DNA of 64,000 nucleotides from SMWN01 sp965221455 (GTDB lineage: Bacteria > Pseudomonadota > Gammaproteobacteria > Eutrophobiales > Eutrophobiaceae): positions 62,001 through 126,000 of the forward strand of contig OZ244890.1 in NCBI GenBank assembly GCA_965221455.1. The letters run 5' to 3'. How positions within the stretch are numbered: position 1 is the first letter of the stretch; each line of letters starts with the position of its first letter. Below the pieces are notes generated by a model. That model worked only from the letters and a program-made list of their open reading frames with translations, was not told where the DNA came from and did no database searches. The position numbers and the translations under genes were made by a program. Shown one piece after another: positions 10,485-19,407 of the stretch.

Positions 10485-11340
10485 ATGCATGATAGCCGAA
10501 ATAAAACAAAAAACACGATAAGGACAGCAGCTGTCACCGGACAGTTTTATCCGGCACACCCTGCTGAACTGGAGATCATGGTGAAGTCTCTTTTAGAAGT
10601 TGTTGACGATATCCAGCCGCACTCAAAAGCGATTATTGCACCACATGCAGGTCTGATATATTCGGGACCGACTGCAGCAACTGCCTACGCCGATTTTCAG
10701 TCCGTTAAGGATAAGATAAGCCGTATTGTATTGTTAGGGCCATCACACAAGGCGTACTTCAAGGGTTTAGCACTCAGTTCAGCCGATGACTATGAAACGC
10801 CCATAGGTAAAATTGCACTTGGCCTAAGGACAGAGTAGTCGGTTACGGTGCGTATGCCATTAACTGAAATATTCTAAACCTACAATGATAACGATGGTGT
10901 ACGCACAGGAAAAAAAGCATCTATTGATTGCTACCGCACGCTCAAGCATTCAGTGTGGTTTACAATCCCGGGAAATAAAAGCCATCAACGCTGCAAGCTA
11001 TAGCCCTGAATTACAGTAAATCAAAGCAACTTTTGTAACAATAAAAATCAGACAGGCATTACGTGGCTGTATCGGGACTTTAGAGCCTAAATATCCATTG
11101 ATCAGAAGTGTTTCAGAATATACTTATGCTGCGGCCTTTCAGGATCCAAGATTCAATCCTTTGAGTCAGGGTGAATTTAAAAGAACAACATTAAGCATCT
11201 CCATTCTGACACCTGTCGAGACTATTAAATTCGTTTCAGAATCCGATCTGATTCATCAACTAAATCCTCATTGGCATTTTCTTCATTTCCCAACACCAAT
11301 CGTACCTTGACAATAAATCCGCCAATTATCTTTCTGCAAC
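10485..11340 (+). pseudogene. Broken amrB-amrA (MEMO1/AMMECR1) fusion
   Basis: An intact-looking 117-codon start (GQFYPAHPAELE, IIAPHAGLIYSGPTAA, VLLGPSHKAYF) belongs to the MEMO-like AmrB family but stops at 10838, less than half the family length. The sequence then jumps in another frame to DRVVGYGAYAI, the end of a MEMO domain, implying an internal deletion. AMMECR1 (AmrA) pieces follow, including the hallmark LRGCIGTLEPKYPL and AAAFQDPRFNPLSQGE near 11060-11160. It is divergent from the dead amrS. The 3' boundary is approximate. Confidence 0.88.
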
Positions 11341-11757
11341 TAACGATGGGCCGCTGTGAACATATTTGACTTTATTCGGGTAAAGTAATCGCCTGGTTCC
11401 TTATTTTTTTTCAAACGTTATTAGAAATGCTCTCTCTTTGAGATCGTTAATCGCAAAAATTGATTATCATTCAGCAAGTGGATAGCGTACAAATGAGCAC
11501 CGACTTTGCCTCTAATGTTTGTTTTAAATCAGGACTGTAAAGCTGTAAAAATTACTCCTGACTTATCCAGCACTTCCTTGATAGTTTTAAAGGACCGCCC
11601 GTAGTGGATTTCCTTAACTTAGGATTTCCCAGGAACCCTTCTCTAATTTACTGTTTATGATTTTTTGTAGCATTTAGAAAATACTGCTGAATGCGGGGCG
11701 AAATCTCATTATTCTCGCGGGTATACAACACAAAGCCATTACTCAACACACCAAAGA
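11341..11757 (+). other. Intergenic, no intact gene
   Basis: I see no open frame worth calling. On the minus strand, about 11400-11600, a coding-like stretch interrupted by stops (containing YGRSFKTIKEVLDKSG and VGAHLYAIHLL) may be another gene remnant. I do not recognise its family. Confidence 0.4.
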
Positions 11758-11781
11758 AAAGACCCCTTTGCAGGGGTCTTT
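11758..11781 (-). terminator. Hairpin terminator downstream of the histone-like gene
   Basis: A 9-bp perfect stem (AAAGACCCC/GGGGTCTTT) with a six-base loop. On the minus strand it is followed by TCTTTT. It fits as terminator of the lysine-rich gene if that gene is read through to 11827. Confidence 0.7.
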
Positions 11782-11932
11782 GTCTTGTATTCCAGAGGAA
11801 CTTCTTTATTCGAAGCTTAAACGTCTCTAAATTGCTAACCTACGTCGCTGCTTCTTTCTCGCTTTTATCAATGCCCTAGCCAAATTTCTACGTTCTGTAT
11901 CACGCTGGGAAGGCGTTAATAGCGACTTTTTT

Positions 11933-12223
11933 TTACCTTCCTGATTTTTTTTTGGCTACCTTTTTCCTGGAAGTTTTCTTCTTGGTTTTCTTCTTGGCTA
12001 CCTTTTTCCTGGAAGTTTTTTTCTTGGCCACCTTTTTCTTGGCCACCTTTTTCCTGGAAGTTTTTTTCTTGGCTTTCTTCTTGGCTACCTTTTTCTTGGC
12101 TACCTTTTTCTTGGAAGTCTTCTTTTTAGTTTTCTTCTTGGCTACCCTCTTACTGATCTTTTTCCTTGCCACTCTTGTCTTCTTCTTTGCTGCACGTTTT
12201 TTCGTTTTCTTTTTTGCTACCAT
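11933..12223 (-). CDS. Lysine-rich histone H1-like protein
   Basis: A 96-residue protein made almost wholly of VAKKK, TSRKK and TKKKT repeats, with no globular domain. It resembles the tails of bacterial H1-like or AlgP/PhaF-type DNA-binding proteins. The ATG at 12223 has an AGAGGAG ribosome binding site. The frame stops at 11933 just after a run of nine A. With one A fewer, translation would continue through a basic tail (KKKSLLTPSQRDTERRN ... KKQRRRLAI) to a stop at 11827, just before a terminator. So the annotated end may be a slippage site, a mutation or a sequencing error. Probable role: nucleoid compaction. No specific function can be read. Confidence 0.75.
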   Translation of the reverse strand: MVAKKKTKKRAAKKKTRVARKKISKRVAKKKTKKKTSKKKVAKKKVAKKKAKKKTSRKKVAKKKVAKKKTSRKKVAKKKTKKKTSRKKVAKKKSGR

Positions 12224-12404
12224 GGTTTTAGACTCCTCTAGAATCTTTAATCGATTAAAAAAACAGATACAATTGTCTAACAAATAAAAAACACAGGTTC
12301 ATTATAATTATGTTTTAGATAATTTCTACGTTTTTTAACATTATTTTTAGATTTATTATTATTAAATTTATCTCAAAACTATTTAGAAAAATTGTCTTTA
12401 ATCA

Positions 12405-13055
12405 CTAACCTAATAATGCAAAGATATTTTCACTTATCTCACTCAACTCACCAGAACCACTTGTTTTGAAATACATGGGATCGATGCCTGAATTTTTATC
12501 TTTATTTTTCGAATAATAATCAATCAAAGGTGCTGTTTGTTGATAATAAACATCCAAACGTTTACGCACTGTTTGCTCTGTATCATCATCACGCTGAATT
12601 AATGGTTCACCTGTTTCGTCATCTATATTTTCCACGTTTGGTGGATTAAATTTCACATGGTAGATACGTCCGGATGCAGGATGAACTCTTCTACCACTTA
12701 TACGATCAATAATCACGTCGTCACTTACCTCTAATTCAACAACAAAATCGACATTGATGCCCAGTTTTTTCATACCCTCTGCTTGAGCGATAGTTCTGGG
12801 GAAACCATCGAATAAATAGCCTGAGGAACAATCACCTTCAGAGATTCTCCCTCTAACTAATTGTAAAATCAGATCATCCGGGACTAATTTACCCACATCC
12901 ATCATTTTTTTTGCCTCTATCCCAAGTTCTGTTTTTGTATTAACAGCTCTCAACATATCCCCTGTAGATATTTGTGGAATGCCATATTTTTCACAAATAG
13001 CTTTAGCCTGAGTACCTTTCCCCGCGCCCGGTGGTCCAAGTAAAATTAATTTCAT
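12405..13055 (-). CDS. adk: Adenylate kinase
   Basis: Catalyses ATP + AMP = 2 ADP in the cytoplasm. The 216-residue product has the P-loop GPPGAGKGT at residues 7-15, the AMP-binding region (STGDMLRA) and GYLFDGFPRT. Its LID domain lacks the zinc-binding cysteines (RVHPASGRIYHVKFNPP), as in enterobacterial long-form enzymes. The ATG at 13055 follows a GGGAGGA ribosome binding site. An upstream in-frame extension has no family counterpart. Confidence 0.97.
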   Translation of the reverse strand: MKLILLGPPGAGKGTQAKAICEKYGIPQISTGDMLRAVNTKTELGIEAKKMMDVGKLVPDDLILQLVRGRISEGDCSSGYLFDGFPRTIAQAEGMKKLGINVDFVVELEVSDDVIIDRISGRRVHPASGRIYHVKFNPPNVENIDDETGEPLIQRDDDTEQTVRKRLDVYYQQTAPLIDYYSKNKDKNSGIDPMYFKTSGSGELSEISENIFALLG

Positions 13056-13221
13056 TAACTTTATATCCTCCCCTAATTTATGTACTTCTTGATTATTGCG
13101 TGAATCTATTATCAATAATAACGTCGAATCAGTGTTTAAGCGCAACTCTTAATAATGTTGTTTAGCGGATAAACTGCACTACTATTCACATATCTATCTA
13201 ACCATCAGGAAAGAAACACAT

Positions 13222-13692
13222 TGCCGGAATATACACAGCTTATTCGAAAAGAACGATACCAAATTGTTGTATTAATGAAGTCAAAATTATGACTAAGCCA
13301 AGACAATCACGAAACTACATCACTACAAATCGACCATCAATTAGGAAATTGGCCGTAATACCGACTGCGTGATTACCCATCTAAGGCAGGCACGCGGCCC
13401 TTACGTCAAAGATCGGCGTTTTGAACAATCAGCTTATGGCTTAAAATTGGATATAATTTCACGACTTAAACCTTAGAGAGCCACTGATACAAAAGGTAAA
13501 ACGTGAGACCGCAGGGCACTATTTTCGGAGCCATTGTCAATCCATTGTCTTCGCTTGTTGAGAAGGTCATACCTTAGCCCCAGATAATAGATAAAAAATT
13601 TGCTGAGCACGAAAATGTCTTGATAAACTTATTTAATGTGCAATATTTACCTTGCACATCCTTATGCCTTTTGGGATCGTGGTCTAAATGAA
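13222..13692 (+). mobile_element. IS30-family transposase remnant
   Basis: Pieces of an IS30-type transposase can be read on the plus strand across several frames. They are YTQLIRKERYQIVVLMKS (N-terminus), TKLHHYKSTIN then EIGRNTD (helix-turn-helix, with a stop where Arg is expected), DKKFAEHENVLIN, and LAHPYAFWDRGLNE from the DDE catalytic region. The whole is about 470 bases against roughly 1 kb for an intact IS30, so it has large internal deletions plus frameshifts. I could not find terminal inverted repeats. It abuts the start of the next gene. Confidence 0.75.
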
Positions 13693-14065
13693 GATCGAAC
13701 TGGACAGTACACTAACACATCCTCACTATATCAATTCATATGGGCAGGGTTTGATTCAAGTTGGCGATGATCGCTTCATCTCCAGCGTTATCGTTGCACC
13801 CTCAAACATCATCGACAATTGGCGACCCCAAACATTTGCGGATATTGCATCGCATCATCTCGATCAAATTCTTGAAATGAAACCCGAACTGATTTTATTG
13901 GGTACAGGTCGACATCAACATTTCCCGGATGATGATTTATTTGCAAAGATTGCGCGGCTTAATACAGGATTTGAAGTTATGGATACTGGTGCTGCGTGTC
14001 GCAGTTACAACATTCTGCTGCAAGAAGGACGTAATGTCGCTGCGGCGCTACTCATGATTAAATAA
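13688..14065 (+). CDS. Mth938-like domain protein (DUF498 family)
   Basis: The 125-residue product matches the small Mth938/NDUFAF3-like family: it has LILLGTGRHQHFP and the family signature VMDTGAACRSYNILLQEGR. Biochemical function in bacteria is not established; the mitochondrial relative is a complex I assembly factor. The start codon lies directly at the end of the IS30 remnant and has no obvious ribosome binding site, so its native leader may have been replaced by the insertion. Confidence 0.85.
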   Translation: MKIELDSTLTHPHYINSYGQGLIQVGDDRFISSVIVAPSNIIDNWRPQTFADIASHHLDQILEMKPELILLGTGRHQHFPDDDLFAKIARLNTGFEVMDTGAACRSYNILLQEGRNVAAALLMIK

Positions 14066-14118
14066 ATGTTCGCATTATTTTTCCATACTACAGTGCATCT
14101 AAAGAAAATCCCTCTTTA

Positions 14119-14790
14119 TCAAATATTTTGTTGCAAATGTCTAATTGCCTCGATCCGGATCTGTCTTACTCGTTCACGGATCACACCGATTTCGTTGCCG
14201 ACTTTTTCAATTGTGACATGCCTCATGCCTATTTAGCCCAAACCGACACCCAACGACAGCACATTAGTTTTTCGGATAATGCGATAACCATATATCAGTA
14301 TGTGACTGCACATCACTATTCTGCGGTAATTTAAATATGGATCCATACTGCTTTCATTAGAGATAATGTCAAATGGTGATACCCCTGAGTACCTACCAGA
14401 GGTAGCTATTAGCTGAGGTAGTACACTCATTCATCCTCAGCAAGTTTTTAACATCATCAATCAGTATATCCGGTAATTTTGCGACATCTTCCCGTGTAGG
14501 TTCCCGAATAAGCGTTTGTGATAACTGGCATACGGCATGTAAATAAATACAAATACCAATCTTCTTCGATAATGTGAATCACTAGTCTCACTGTCCGGAT
14601 TTGACTCATTGACGTTCTTTCGATGGTTTATCCAATTCACCAGGTCGCATAGGTAGAAAAACGAAATCCCCTCTCAGGATCAAACTTTTCGACGCCTTAT
14701 CCATTTCTTCCTCTAAATCCGATATGTCTTTCTCACGCTCAATCACAACATTTTCGCCTAACGACTTAACAAGAAAATCTCATTTCAGTT
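14119..14790 (-). pseudogene. rpoS: Dead rpoS (stationary-phase sigma factor)
   Basis: Downstream of nlpD, where rpoS belongs in gammaproteobacteria, the minus strand carries sigma-70-family sequence broken by stops and frameshifts. Region 2 reads GVEKFDPERGFRFSTYATW with the next Trp codon mutated to TGA, then TIERTSMSQIRTVRLVIHIIEE. Region 4 reads AVVGCRFGLNRHEA and, in another frame, EKVGNEIGVIRERVRQIRIE ending at a TGA at 14119. No reading frame spans more than a fragment. Region 1 and the 5' boundary are not clear. The neighbouring nlpD, pcm and surE are intact. Confidence 0.92.
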
Positions 14791-14859
14791 TATTACATCC
14801 AGAATCGTTATAAATTTTCACGATGTTTTCACCAAAACTATTAGCTTGTCCACGGATAA

Positions 14860-15684
14860 TTAACTCTTGGGTAAGTAATTCAGGGGGGCGACTGGCTTGC
14901 CGTTTTTTCTAATCTCAAAATGAAGAAGCGCTTGCCCGTTACTGTCGTATCCCATTTCTGCAATTTTCTGTTCACTTGAAACGCTGTCTCCTTCTTTCAC
15001 CAGTAACACACTGTTGTGTGCGTAAGCACTGAGAAAGTTTTCGTTGTGTTTTATGATAATGAGTCTTCCATAACCCAGAAGTCCACTGCCGCTATAAACA
15101 ACAAACCCAGCTGCAGAAGTTCTAATCGGCTGGCCTTTTTTACCGACAATATCCAAACCTTTTCTTGAGATAGGTGAGTTCGACTTAATCAATTTCCCCA
15201 TTGTCGGCCATTGCCAGTTTATTTTTTTCGCATATTTTACAGGCGTTGGTATTTTTCTTTTTTCGACGGCTTTAGACTGCTTTTTCGCAATCTTTTTTTC
15301 CTTTATTTTTTCTCCCGGCGTTGCTTTCTGAACAATCGGCTTTTTCGAAAAAGGCGGGATTAACCGGATTTCTTGCCGAGGATGAATGACATAAGGCTCC
15401 TTAATATTATTCCACTGAGCAACTTCTCTATAATCAAGGTCATAGTTCCATGAAATAGAATATAGCGTGTCGCCGCTTGAAACGATATGGTGGGTTTGCT
15501 TTTTGTTCGCAAACCTCGGCGGCATCGCTCGTGATTTCGTAACGCCGGTTGCTGGCCTCGTATCCTGATTCTCACCACGAGTAGACACAGGAGCAACACT
15601 ATTTGAACTACATGATGAATTCAATAGACCGGAAAATAGACATATAAGCAACAAAAGAAAACGCCGCTGATTTTGGTAACTCAT
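14860..15684 (-). CDS. nlpD: NlpD-like LysM/M23 lipoprotein
   Basis: NlpD activates periplasmic amidases during cell separation. The 274-residue product has a lipoprotein signal (hydrophobic segment ending LNSSC near residue 25), a LysM domain (HIVSSGDTLYSISWNYDLDY, about residues 65-108), a basic linker and a C-terminal M23 domain (about 165-270). The M23 domain has GLDIVGKKGQ where active enzymes have HxxxD, and LLHFEIRKNG at the end, so it looks catalytically degenerate like E. coli NlpD. It is the last intact gene before the dead rpoS. Confidence 0.93.
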   Translation of the reverse strand: MSYQNQRRFLLLLICLFSGLLNSSCSSNSVAPVSTRGENQDTRPATGVTKSRAMPPRFANKKQTHHIVSSGDTLYSISWNYDLDYREVAQWNNIKEPYVIHPRQEIRLIPPFSKKPIVQKATPGEKIKEKKIAKKQSKAVEKRKIPTPVKYAKKINWQWPTMGKLIKSNSPISRKGLDIVGKKGQPIRTSAAGFVVYSGSGLLGYGRLIIIKHNENFLSAYAHNSVLLVKEGDSVSSEQKIAEMGYDSNGQALLHFEIRKNGKPVAPLNYLPKS

Positions 15685-15702
15685 GATTTCTTTAGTACTG
15701 CC

Positions 15703-16365
15703 TCAACCGACAATACCCTCCAGCATAGGCACAAAACTCACCATATCGAGCTGCTTTTCCTGAAACCCTTCCTCTGTTCGTGTAATCGATAATAACTTTT
15801 GCTTTCCGGCGGATCCTACCGGAATAACCAGACGACCATTCATGGCTAACTGATCCAATAGGGTCTCCGGTATCCCAATCGGCGCTGCAGACACAATAAT
15901 GCCGTCGAATGGTGCATATTCTGACCAACCTATATTACCGTCACCATATTTTATCCGAACGTTATTGCACTTTAATAAGCATAATTTTTCACGGCCTTTA
16001 TTCAGTAAAGGCTCAATACGTTCGATGCTGTAAACATGATCGATCAGTTGCGACAATATTGCCGTCTGGTAACCACACCCTGTACCGACTTCCAACACGT
16101 TATTGATAACACCGGCATCAAGAAGAACTTCAACCATTCTTGCAACAATGTAAGGCTGTGAGATTGTCTGATTATAACCAATAGGCAACGCTGTATTTTC
16201 ATACGCTCTGCTAGCCAGGGCCTCATCAACAAATATATGCCTTGGCGTGTTCATGATGGCCGATAACACCTCTTCAGAAACAATCCCCATCTCCCGCAAC
16301 TTGACGATGAGTCTGGAACGCGTTCTTTGTGACGTCATCCCGATACCCTGCATATCCACACCCAT
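15703..16365 (-). CDS. pcm: Protein-L-isoaspartate O-methyltransferase
   Basis: Repairs isomerised Asp/Asn residues using S-adenosylmethionine. The family motifs NTPRHIFVDEA, QTISQPYIVA and the SAM-binding VLEVGTGCGYQTAIL are intact. I choose the ATG at 16365 because AGGAGA lies 8 bases upstream and the codon follows the surE stop by one base, a typical coupled start. A TTG at 16392 inside surE is less likely. About 220 residues, normal. Confidence 0.95.
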   Translation of the reverse strand: MGVDMQGIGMTSQRTRSRLIVKLREMGIVSEEVLSAIMNTPRHIFVDEALASRAYENTALPIGYNQTISQPYIVARMVEVLLDAGVINNVLEVGTGCGYQTAILSQLIDHVYSIERIEPLLNKGREKLCLLKCNNVRIKYGDGNIGWSEYAPFDGIIVSAAPIGIPETLLDQLAMNGRLVIPVGSAGKQKLLSITRTEEGFQEKQLDMVSFVPMLEGIVG

Positions 16366-16366
16366 C

Positions 16367-17152
16367 TCAGTTTTCTCCTGATTTTCCGACAAGCGTTGTG
16401 CCGACCCAAGAAGTAATATCTTCTATGATGCTATATTTCGTTAGATCCGTGTACAGGGGAGTAATGGAGACATTGTTGTTATTAATTGCAAAAAAATCTG
16501 TCCCGGGGCCGGCATCCTGTTCCGAGCCCACCGCTCCTACCCAATAGATAGAACGGCCTCCGGGATCTTCAGACTTGATTGCAGGTTCCGATTTATACCT
16601 ACTGCCAAGACGCGTTACCTCAAACGCTCCAATTTTCTCGAAAGGAATATCGGGGACATTTACATTGAGCAATAATTCAGAGTCAATAGATGATGTGGGT
16701 AATGCTGAGATAAGTTGCAACACAACTCTGACGGCAGTATCAAAATGAGCAGGCCCATCATTCATTAATGTCGAACTCGCCAATGAAATCGCCATTGCAG
16801 GACATCCTGAAAATCGGGCTTCCATGGCAGCGGCGACCGTCCCGGAGTATAACACATCATCACCAAGATTTGCGCCGGCATTAATTCCGCTCAGAACCAT
16901 ATCCGGTTCTTTATCGAGTAAACCTGTGATGGCTAGATGCATACAATCTGCTGGCGTGCCATTAACATAGATAAAGCCGTTGTCCGCTGTATGCGTATAG
17001 ATAGGAGCATCAAGTGTTAATGAATTACTGGCACCGCTTCGATCCCTATCGGGTGCTACCACAGTAACCTCACCTGAGTCCCCAAGGGCTTCTGCGAGAA
17101 GTCTTAAGCCTGTGGCTTGATAGCCATCGTCATTACTTAATAAATAGTGCAT
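16367..17152 (-). CDS. surE: 5'/3'-nucleotidase SurE
   Basis: SurE is a metal-dependent nucleoside monophosphatase and exopolyphosphatase linked to stationary-phase survival. The 261-residue product has the N-terminal LLSNDDGYQATGL metal-binding motif (Asp8, Asp9), the VVAPDRDRSGASN motif, and VLSGINAGANLGDDVLYSGTV. It is directly followed by pcm and nlpD, the standard surE-pcm-nlpD-rpoS cluster. Confidence 0.97.
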   Translation of the reverse strand: MHYLLSNDDGYQATGLRLLAEALGDSGEVTVVAPDRDRSGASNSLTLDAPIYTHTADNGFIYVNGTPADCMHLAITGLLDKEPDMVLSGINAGANLGDDVLYSGTVAAAMEARFSGCPAMAISLASSTLMNDGPAHFDTAVRVVLQLISALPTSSIDSELLLNVNVPDIPFEKIGAFEVTRLGSRYKSEPAIKSEDPGGRSIYWVGAVGSEQDAGPGTDFFAINNNNVSITPLYTDLTKYSIIEDITSWVGTTLVGKSGEN

Positions 17153-17161
17153 ATTTTGATA

Positions 17162-18067
17162 TTACGTCGAGAGTAAGAATTCGAGTAAGGCTTTTTGTGC
17201 ATGTAATCGATTACCAGCTTCATCCCAAACGACGCTTTGTTTACTCTCAATAACATCTGCGGTAACTTCTTCGTTCCTATGTGCTGGCAAACAATGCATA
17301 AATAGCGCGTCATCATTGGCTAATGCCATCAACTCGGCATTCACCTGATAAGACGCGAACACTTTGGCACGTTCATTAGCTTCTTGCTCCTGCCCCATGC
17401 TCGCCCAAACATCTGTTACCACCAAATCAGCAGCCATAACCGCCTCTCTGGCATCAGAAAAATACTCAACGCTATCCGCCGCTGATTTAACAATATTTTC
17501 ATCAGGTAAATAACCCTCAGGACAGGCAAACCGCAGATGAAACCCATACAAACGAGCTGCGTTGATATAAGAATGGCACATATTGTTACCGTCTCCTAAC
17601 CAGACCACTGTTTTCCCTTCTATGGAACCCCTGTGTTCGTAATAGGTCTGCATATCCGCCAACAATTGGCAAGGATGGTAGGTGTCCGATAAGCCATTAA
17701 TAATCGGCACGCTCGCGTATTTCGCCAGACATTCTATTTTTTCCTGTTCGAATGTACGGATCATGATGCCATCAACCATTTTCGATAGAACCCTTGCAGT
17801 ATCCTCTATGGGTTCGCCTCGACCAAGCTGCGTCCCCGTCGGCGACATAAATATTGCAGAACCACCAAGTTGAGCCATGCCTGCTTCGAAGGACACGCGC
17901 GTCCGCGTTGATGATTTTTCAAATATCATCGCCAACACCCTGCCTTGCAAAGGCTGATGGAGTTGCCCCTTCTGCATGGCAGACTTGATTTCTATACTGC
18001 GTTCGATCAGGGCATGTAATTCTTGTGCACTTAGATCTGACAGCGTAAGAAAATGTCTTGATCTCAT
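17162..18067 (-). CDS. argF: Ornithine carbamoyltransferase
   Basis: Converts ornithine and carbamoyl phosphate to citrulline in arginine biosynthesis. The 301-residue protein has the carbamoyl-phosphate motif FEKSSTRTRVSFE (residues 50-62), DTYHPCQLLADMQT and the ornithine-loop HCLPAHRNEEV. It starts 3 bases after argD, suggesting a two-gene argD-argF operon. Confidence 0.97.
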   Translation of the reverse strand: MRSRHFLTLSDLSAQELHALIERSIEIKSAMQKGQLHQPLQGRVLAMIFEKSSTRTRVSFEAGMAQLGGSAIFMSPTGTQLGRGEPIEDTARVLSKMVDGIMIRTFEQEKIECLAKYASVPIINGLSDTYHPCQLLADMQTYYEHRGSIEGKTVVWLGDGNNMCHSYINAARLYGFHLRFACPEGYLPDENIVKSAADSVEYFSDAREAVMAADLVVTDVWASMGQEQEANERAKVFASYQVNAELMALANDDALFMHCLPAHRNEEVTADVIESKQSVVWDEAGNRLHAQKALLEFLLST

Positions 18068-18070
18068 ACG

Positions 18071-19231
18071 CTACTTTTGCTTTAAAAAAGTTTTCACAAG
18101 ACTCACCACCTTTCCAACAATTTGTTGCGCAATATCAGCATCTATAATGAGTGGTGGTAATAAACGTATCACATTATCCGAGGTGACATTGATCAAGAGG
18201 TGCTCTTCCAGTGCCATGGAAACTAATTGAACACACTCTCGATCCAATTCGATACCAAGCATCAATCCTTTACCTCGAACCGATTTCACGCCTTTAATTT
18301 CGCTGAGCCGACTTTTAAAGGAGTTCAACATTTCAGCGCCAAGATTTTTTGCATTGGTCCGTAGATTATATTTCTTCAAAACATCTATTACCGCCAAACC
18401 CACCTGTGATGCCAGTGGATTTCCACCAAATGTCGAACCGTGGTTTCCTGGCTGAATCAACTCAGCCGCAAGACCTCTAGCAAGACAAGCGCCGATAGGC
18501 ACACCATTCCCCAATGCCTTTGCCAATGTCATCACATCCGGCGTTATTTTTTCATGCTGAAAGGCAAACCATTCTCCTGTCCGACACATGCCTGTCTGAA
18601 TTTCATCCAGCATCAACAACCAATTATTTTGGTCGCAAATCTCCCGTACTGTCTTCAAATACCCCTCGTCGGGAACTATAACACCGCCTTCGCCCTGTAT
18701 TGGTTCCAACATCACCGCAACAACGTTACTCATGTTTGCCATACGATTCAATGCTTCTGTATCGTTATAGGGTACATGTATAAATTCCTCGACCAAAGGC
18801 TCGAATTTTTTTTGTATCTTTGGATTTCCTGTGGCACTGAGAGTCGCCATGGTGCGTCCGTGAAAACTTCCTGTTGCAGTAATCACAACCGGAGAATCAA
18901 TGCCTTGTTGATGAGCATAAAGGCGGGAAATTTTAATTGCGACTTCGTTGGCTTCCGCACCGGAATTTGCAAAAAACACTTTTTCCATCTTCGCGAGTGA
19001 TATCAACCGCGAAGCAAGTTCTTCCTGTAAGGGAATATGATAAAGATTCGAGGTATGTAATAACTTACCGGCCTGATTCACGATCGCTCGTGTGACATCA
19101 GGATGCGCATGACCTAGCCCGCATACCGCAATACCACTCAAAGCATCGAGGTATTGCTGTCCGTTTTGATCGGTCAGCCACACACCTCTGCCTTGTTCAA
19201 AGGCGACAGGTAACTGTCGATAACTAGACAT
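18071..19231 (-). CDS. argD: Acetylornithine aminotransferase
   Basis: A PLP enzyme that transaminates N-acetylglutamate semialdehyde in arginine biosynthesis. It has the class III motifs FFANSGAEANE, FHGRTMATL, LMLDEIQTGMCRTG and the PLP-lysine in TLAKALGNGVPIGA. The ATG at 19231 (MSSYRQLPVAFEQG) is preferred to a TTG at 19246. Length is 386 residues, normal for the family. Tightly linked to argF. Confidence 0.95.
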   Translation of the reverse strand: MSSYRQLPVAFEQGRGVWLTDQNGQQYLDALSGIAVCGLGHAHPDVTRAIVNQAGKLLHTSNLYHIPLQEELASRLISLAKMEKVFFANSGAEANEVAIKISRLYAHQQGIDSPVVITATGSFHGRTMATLSATGNPKIQKKFEPLVEEFIHVPYNDTEALNRMANMSNVVAVMLEPIQGEGGVIVPDEGYLKTVREICDQNNWLLMLDEIQTGMCRTGEWFAFQHEKITPDVMTLAKALGNGVPIGACLARGLAAELIQPGNHGSTFGGNPLASQVGLAVIDVLKKYNLRTNAKNLGAEMLNSFKSRLSEIKGVKSVRGKGLMLGIELDRECVQLVSMALEEHLLINVTSDNVIRLLPPLIIDADIAQQIVGKVVSLVKTFLKQK

Positions 19232-19335
19232 TAAATGCTCATTCAAAATATTTACTCGGTTCTGTCAGGTTTATTAATTACTTTGACTCACATAATTTTC
19301 TGTTCATCCTGTAATAAATTAATACACCCTAAACA

Positions 19336-19364
19336 ACAAACCCGATCAGTCAGACCGAGTTTGT
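19336..19364 (-). terminator. Terminator hairpin after the PuuD-like gene
   Basis: Read on the minus strand, a stem of about 12 bp with two G:U wobble pairs (AAACTCGGTC with GATCGGGTTT at its core) surrounds a five-base loop. T-rich sequence follows. It lies about 45 bases after the stop at 19408. Confidence 0.6.
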
Positions 19365-19407
19365 CATACCTATGGGATAGCAATCGAAAAAAACTACATG
19401 ATGACAG

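Noticed and set aside
11952..12287. Plus-strand ORF rich in Phe and Leu opposite the lysine-rich gene
   Set aside because: It is the reverse complement of AAA-rich codons. The minus frame has the ribosome binding site and a known protein type.
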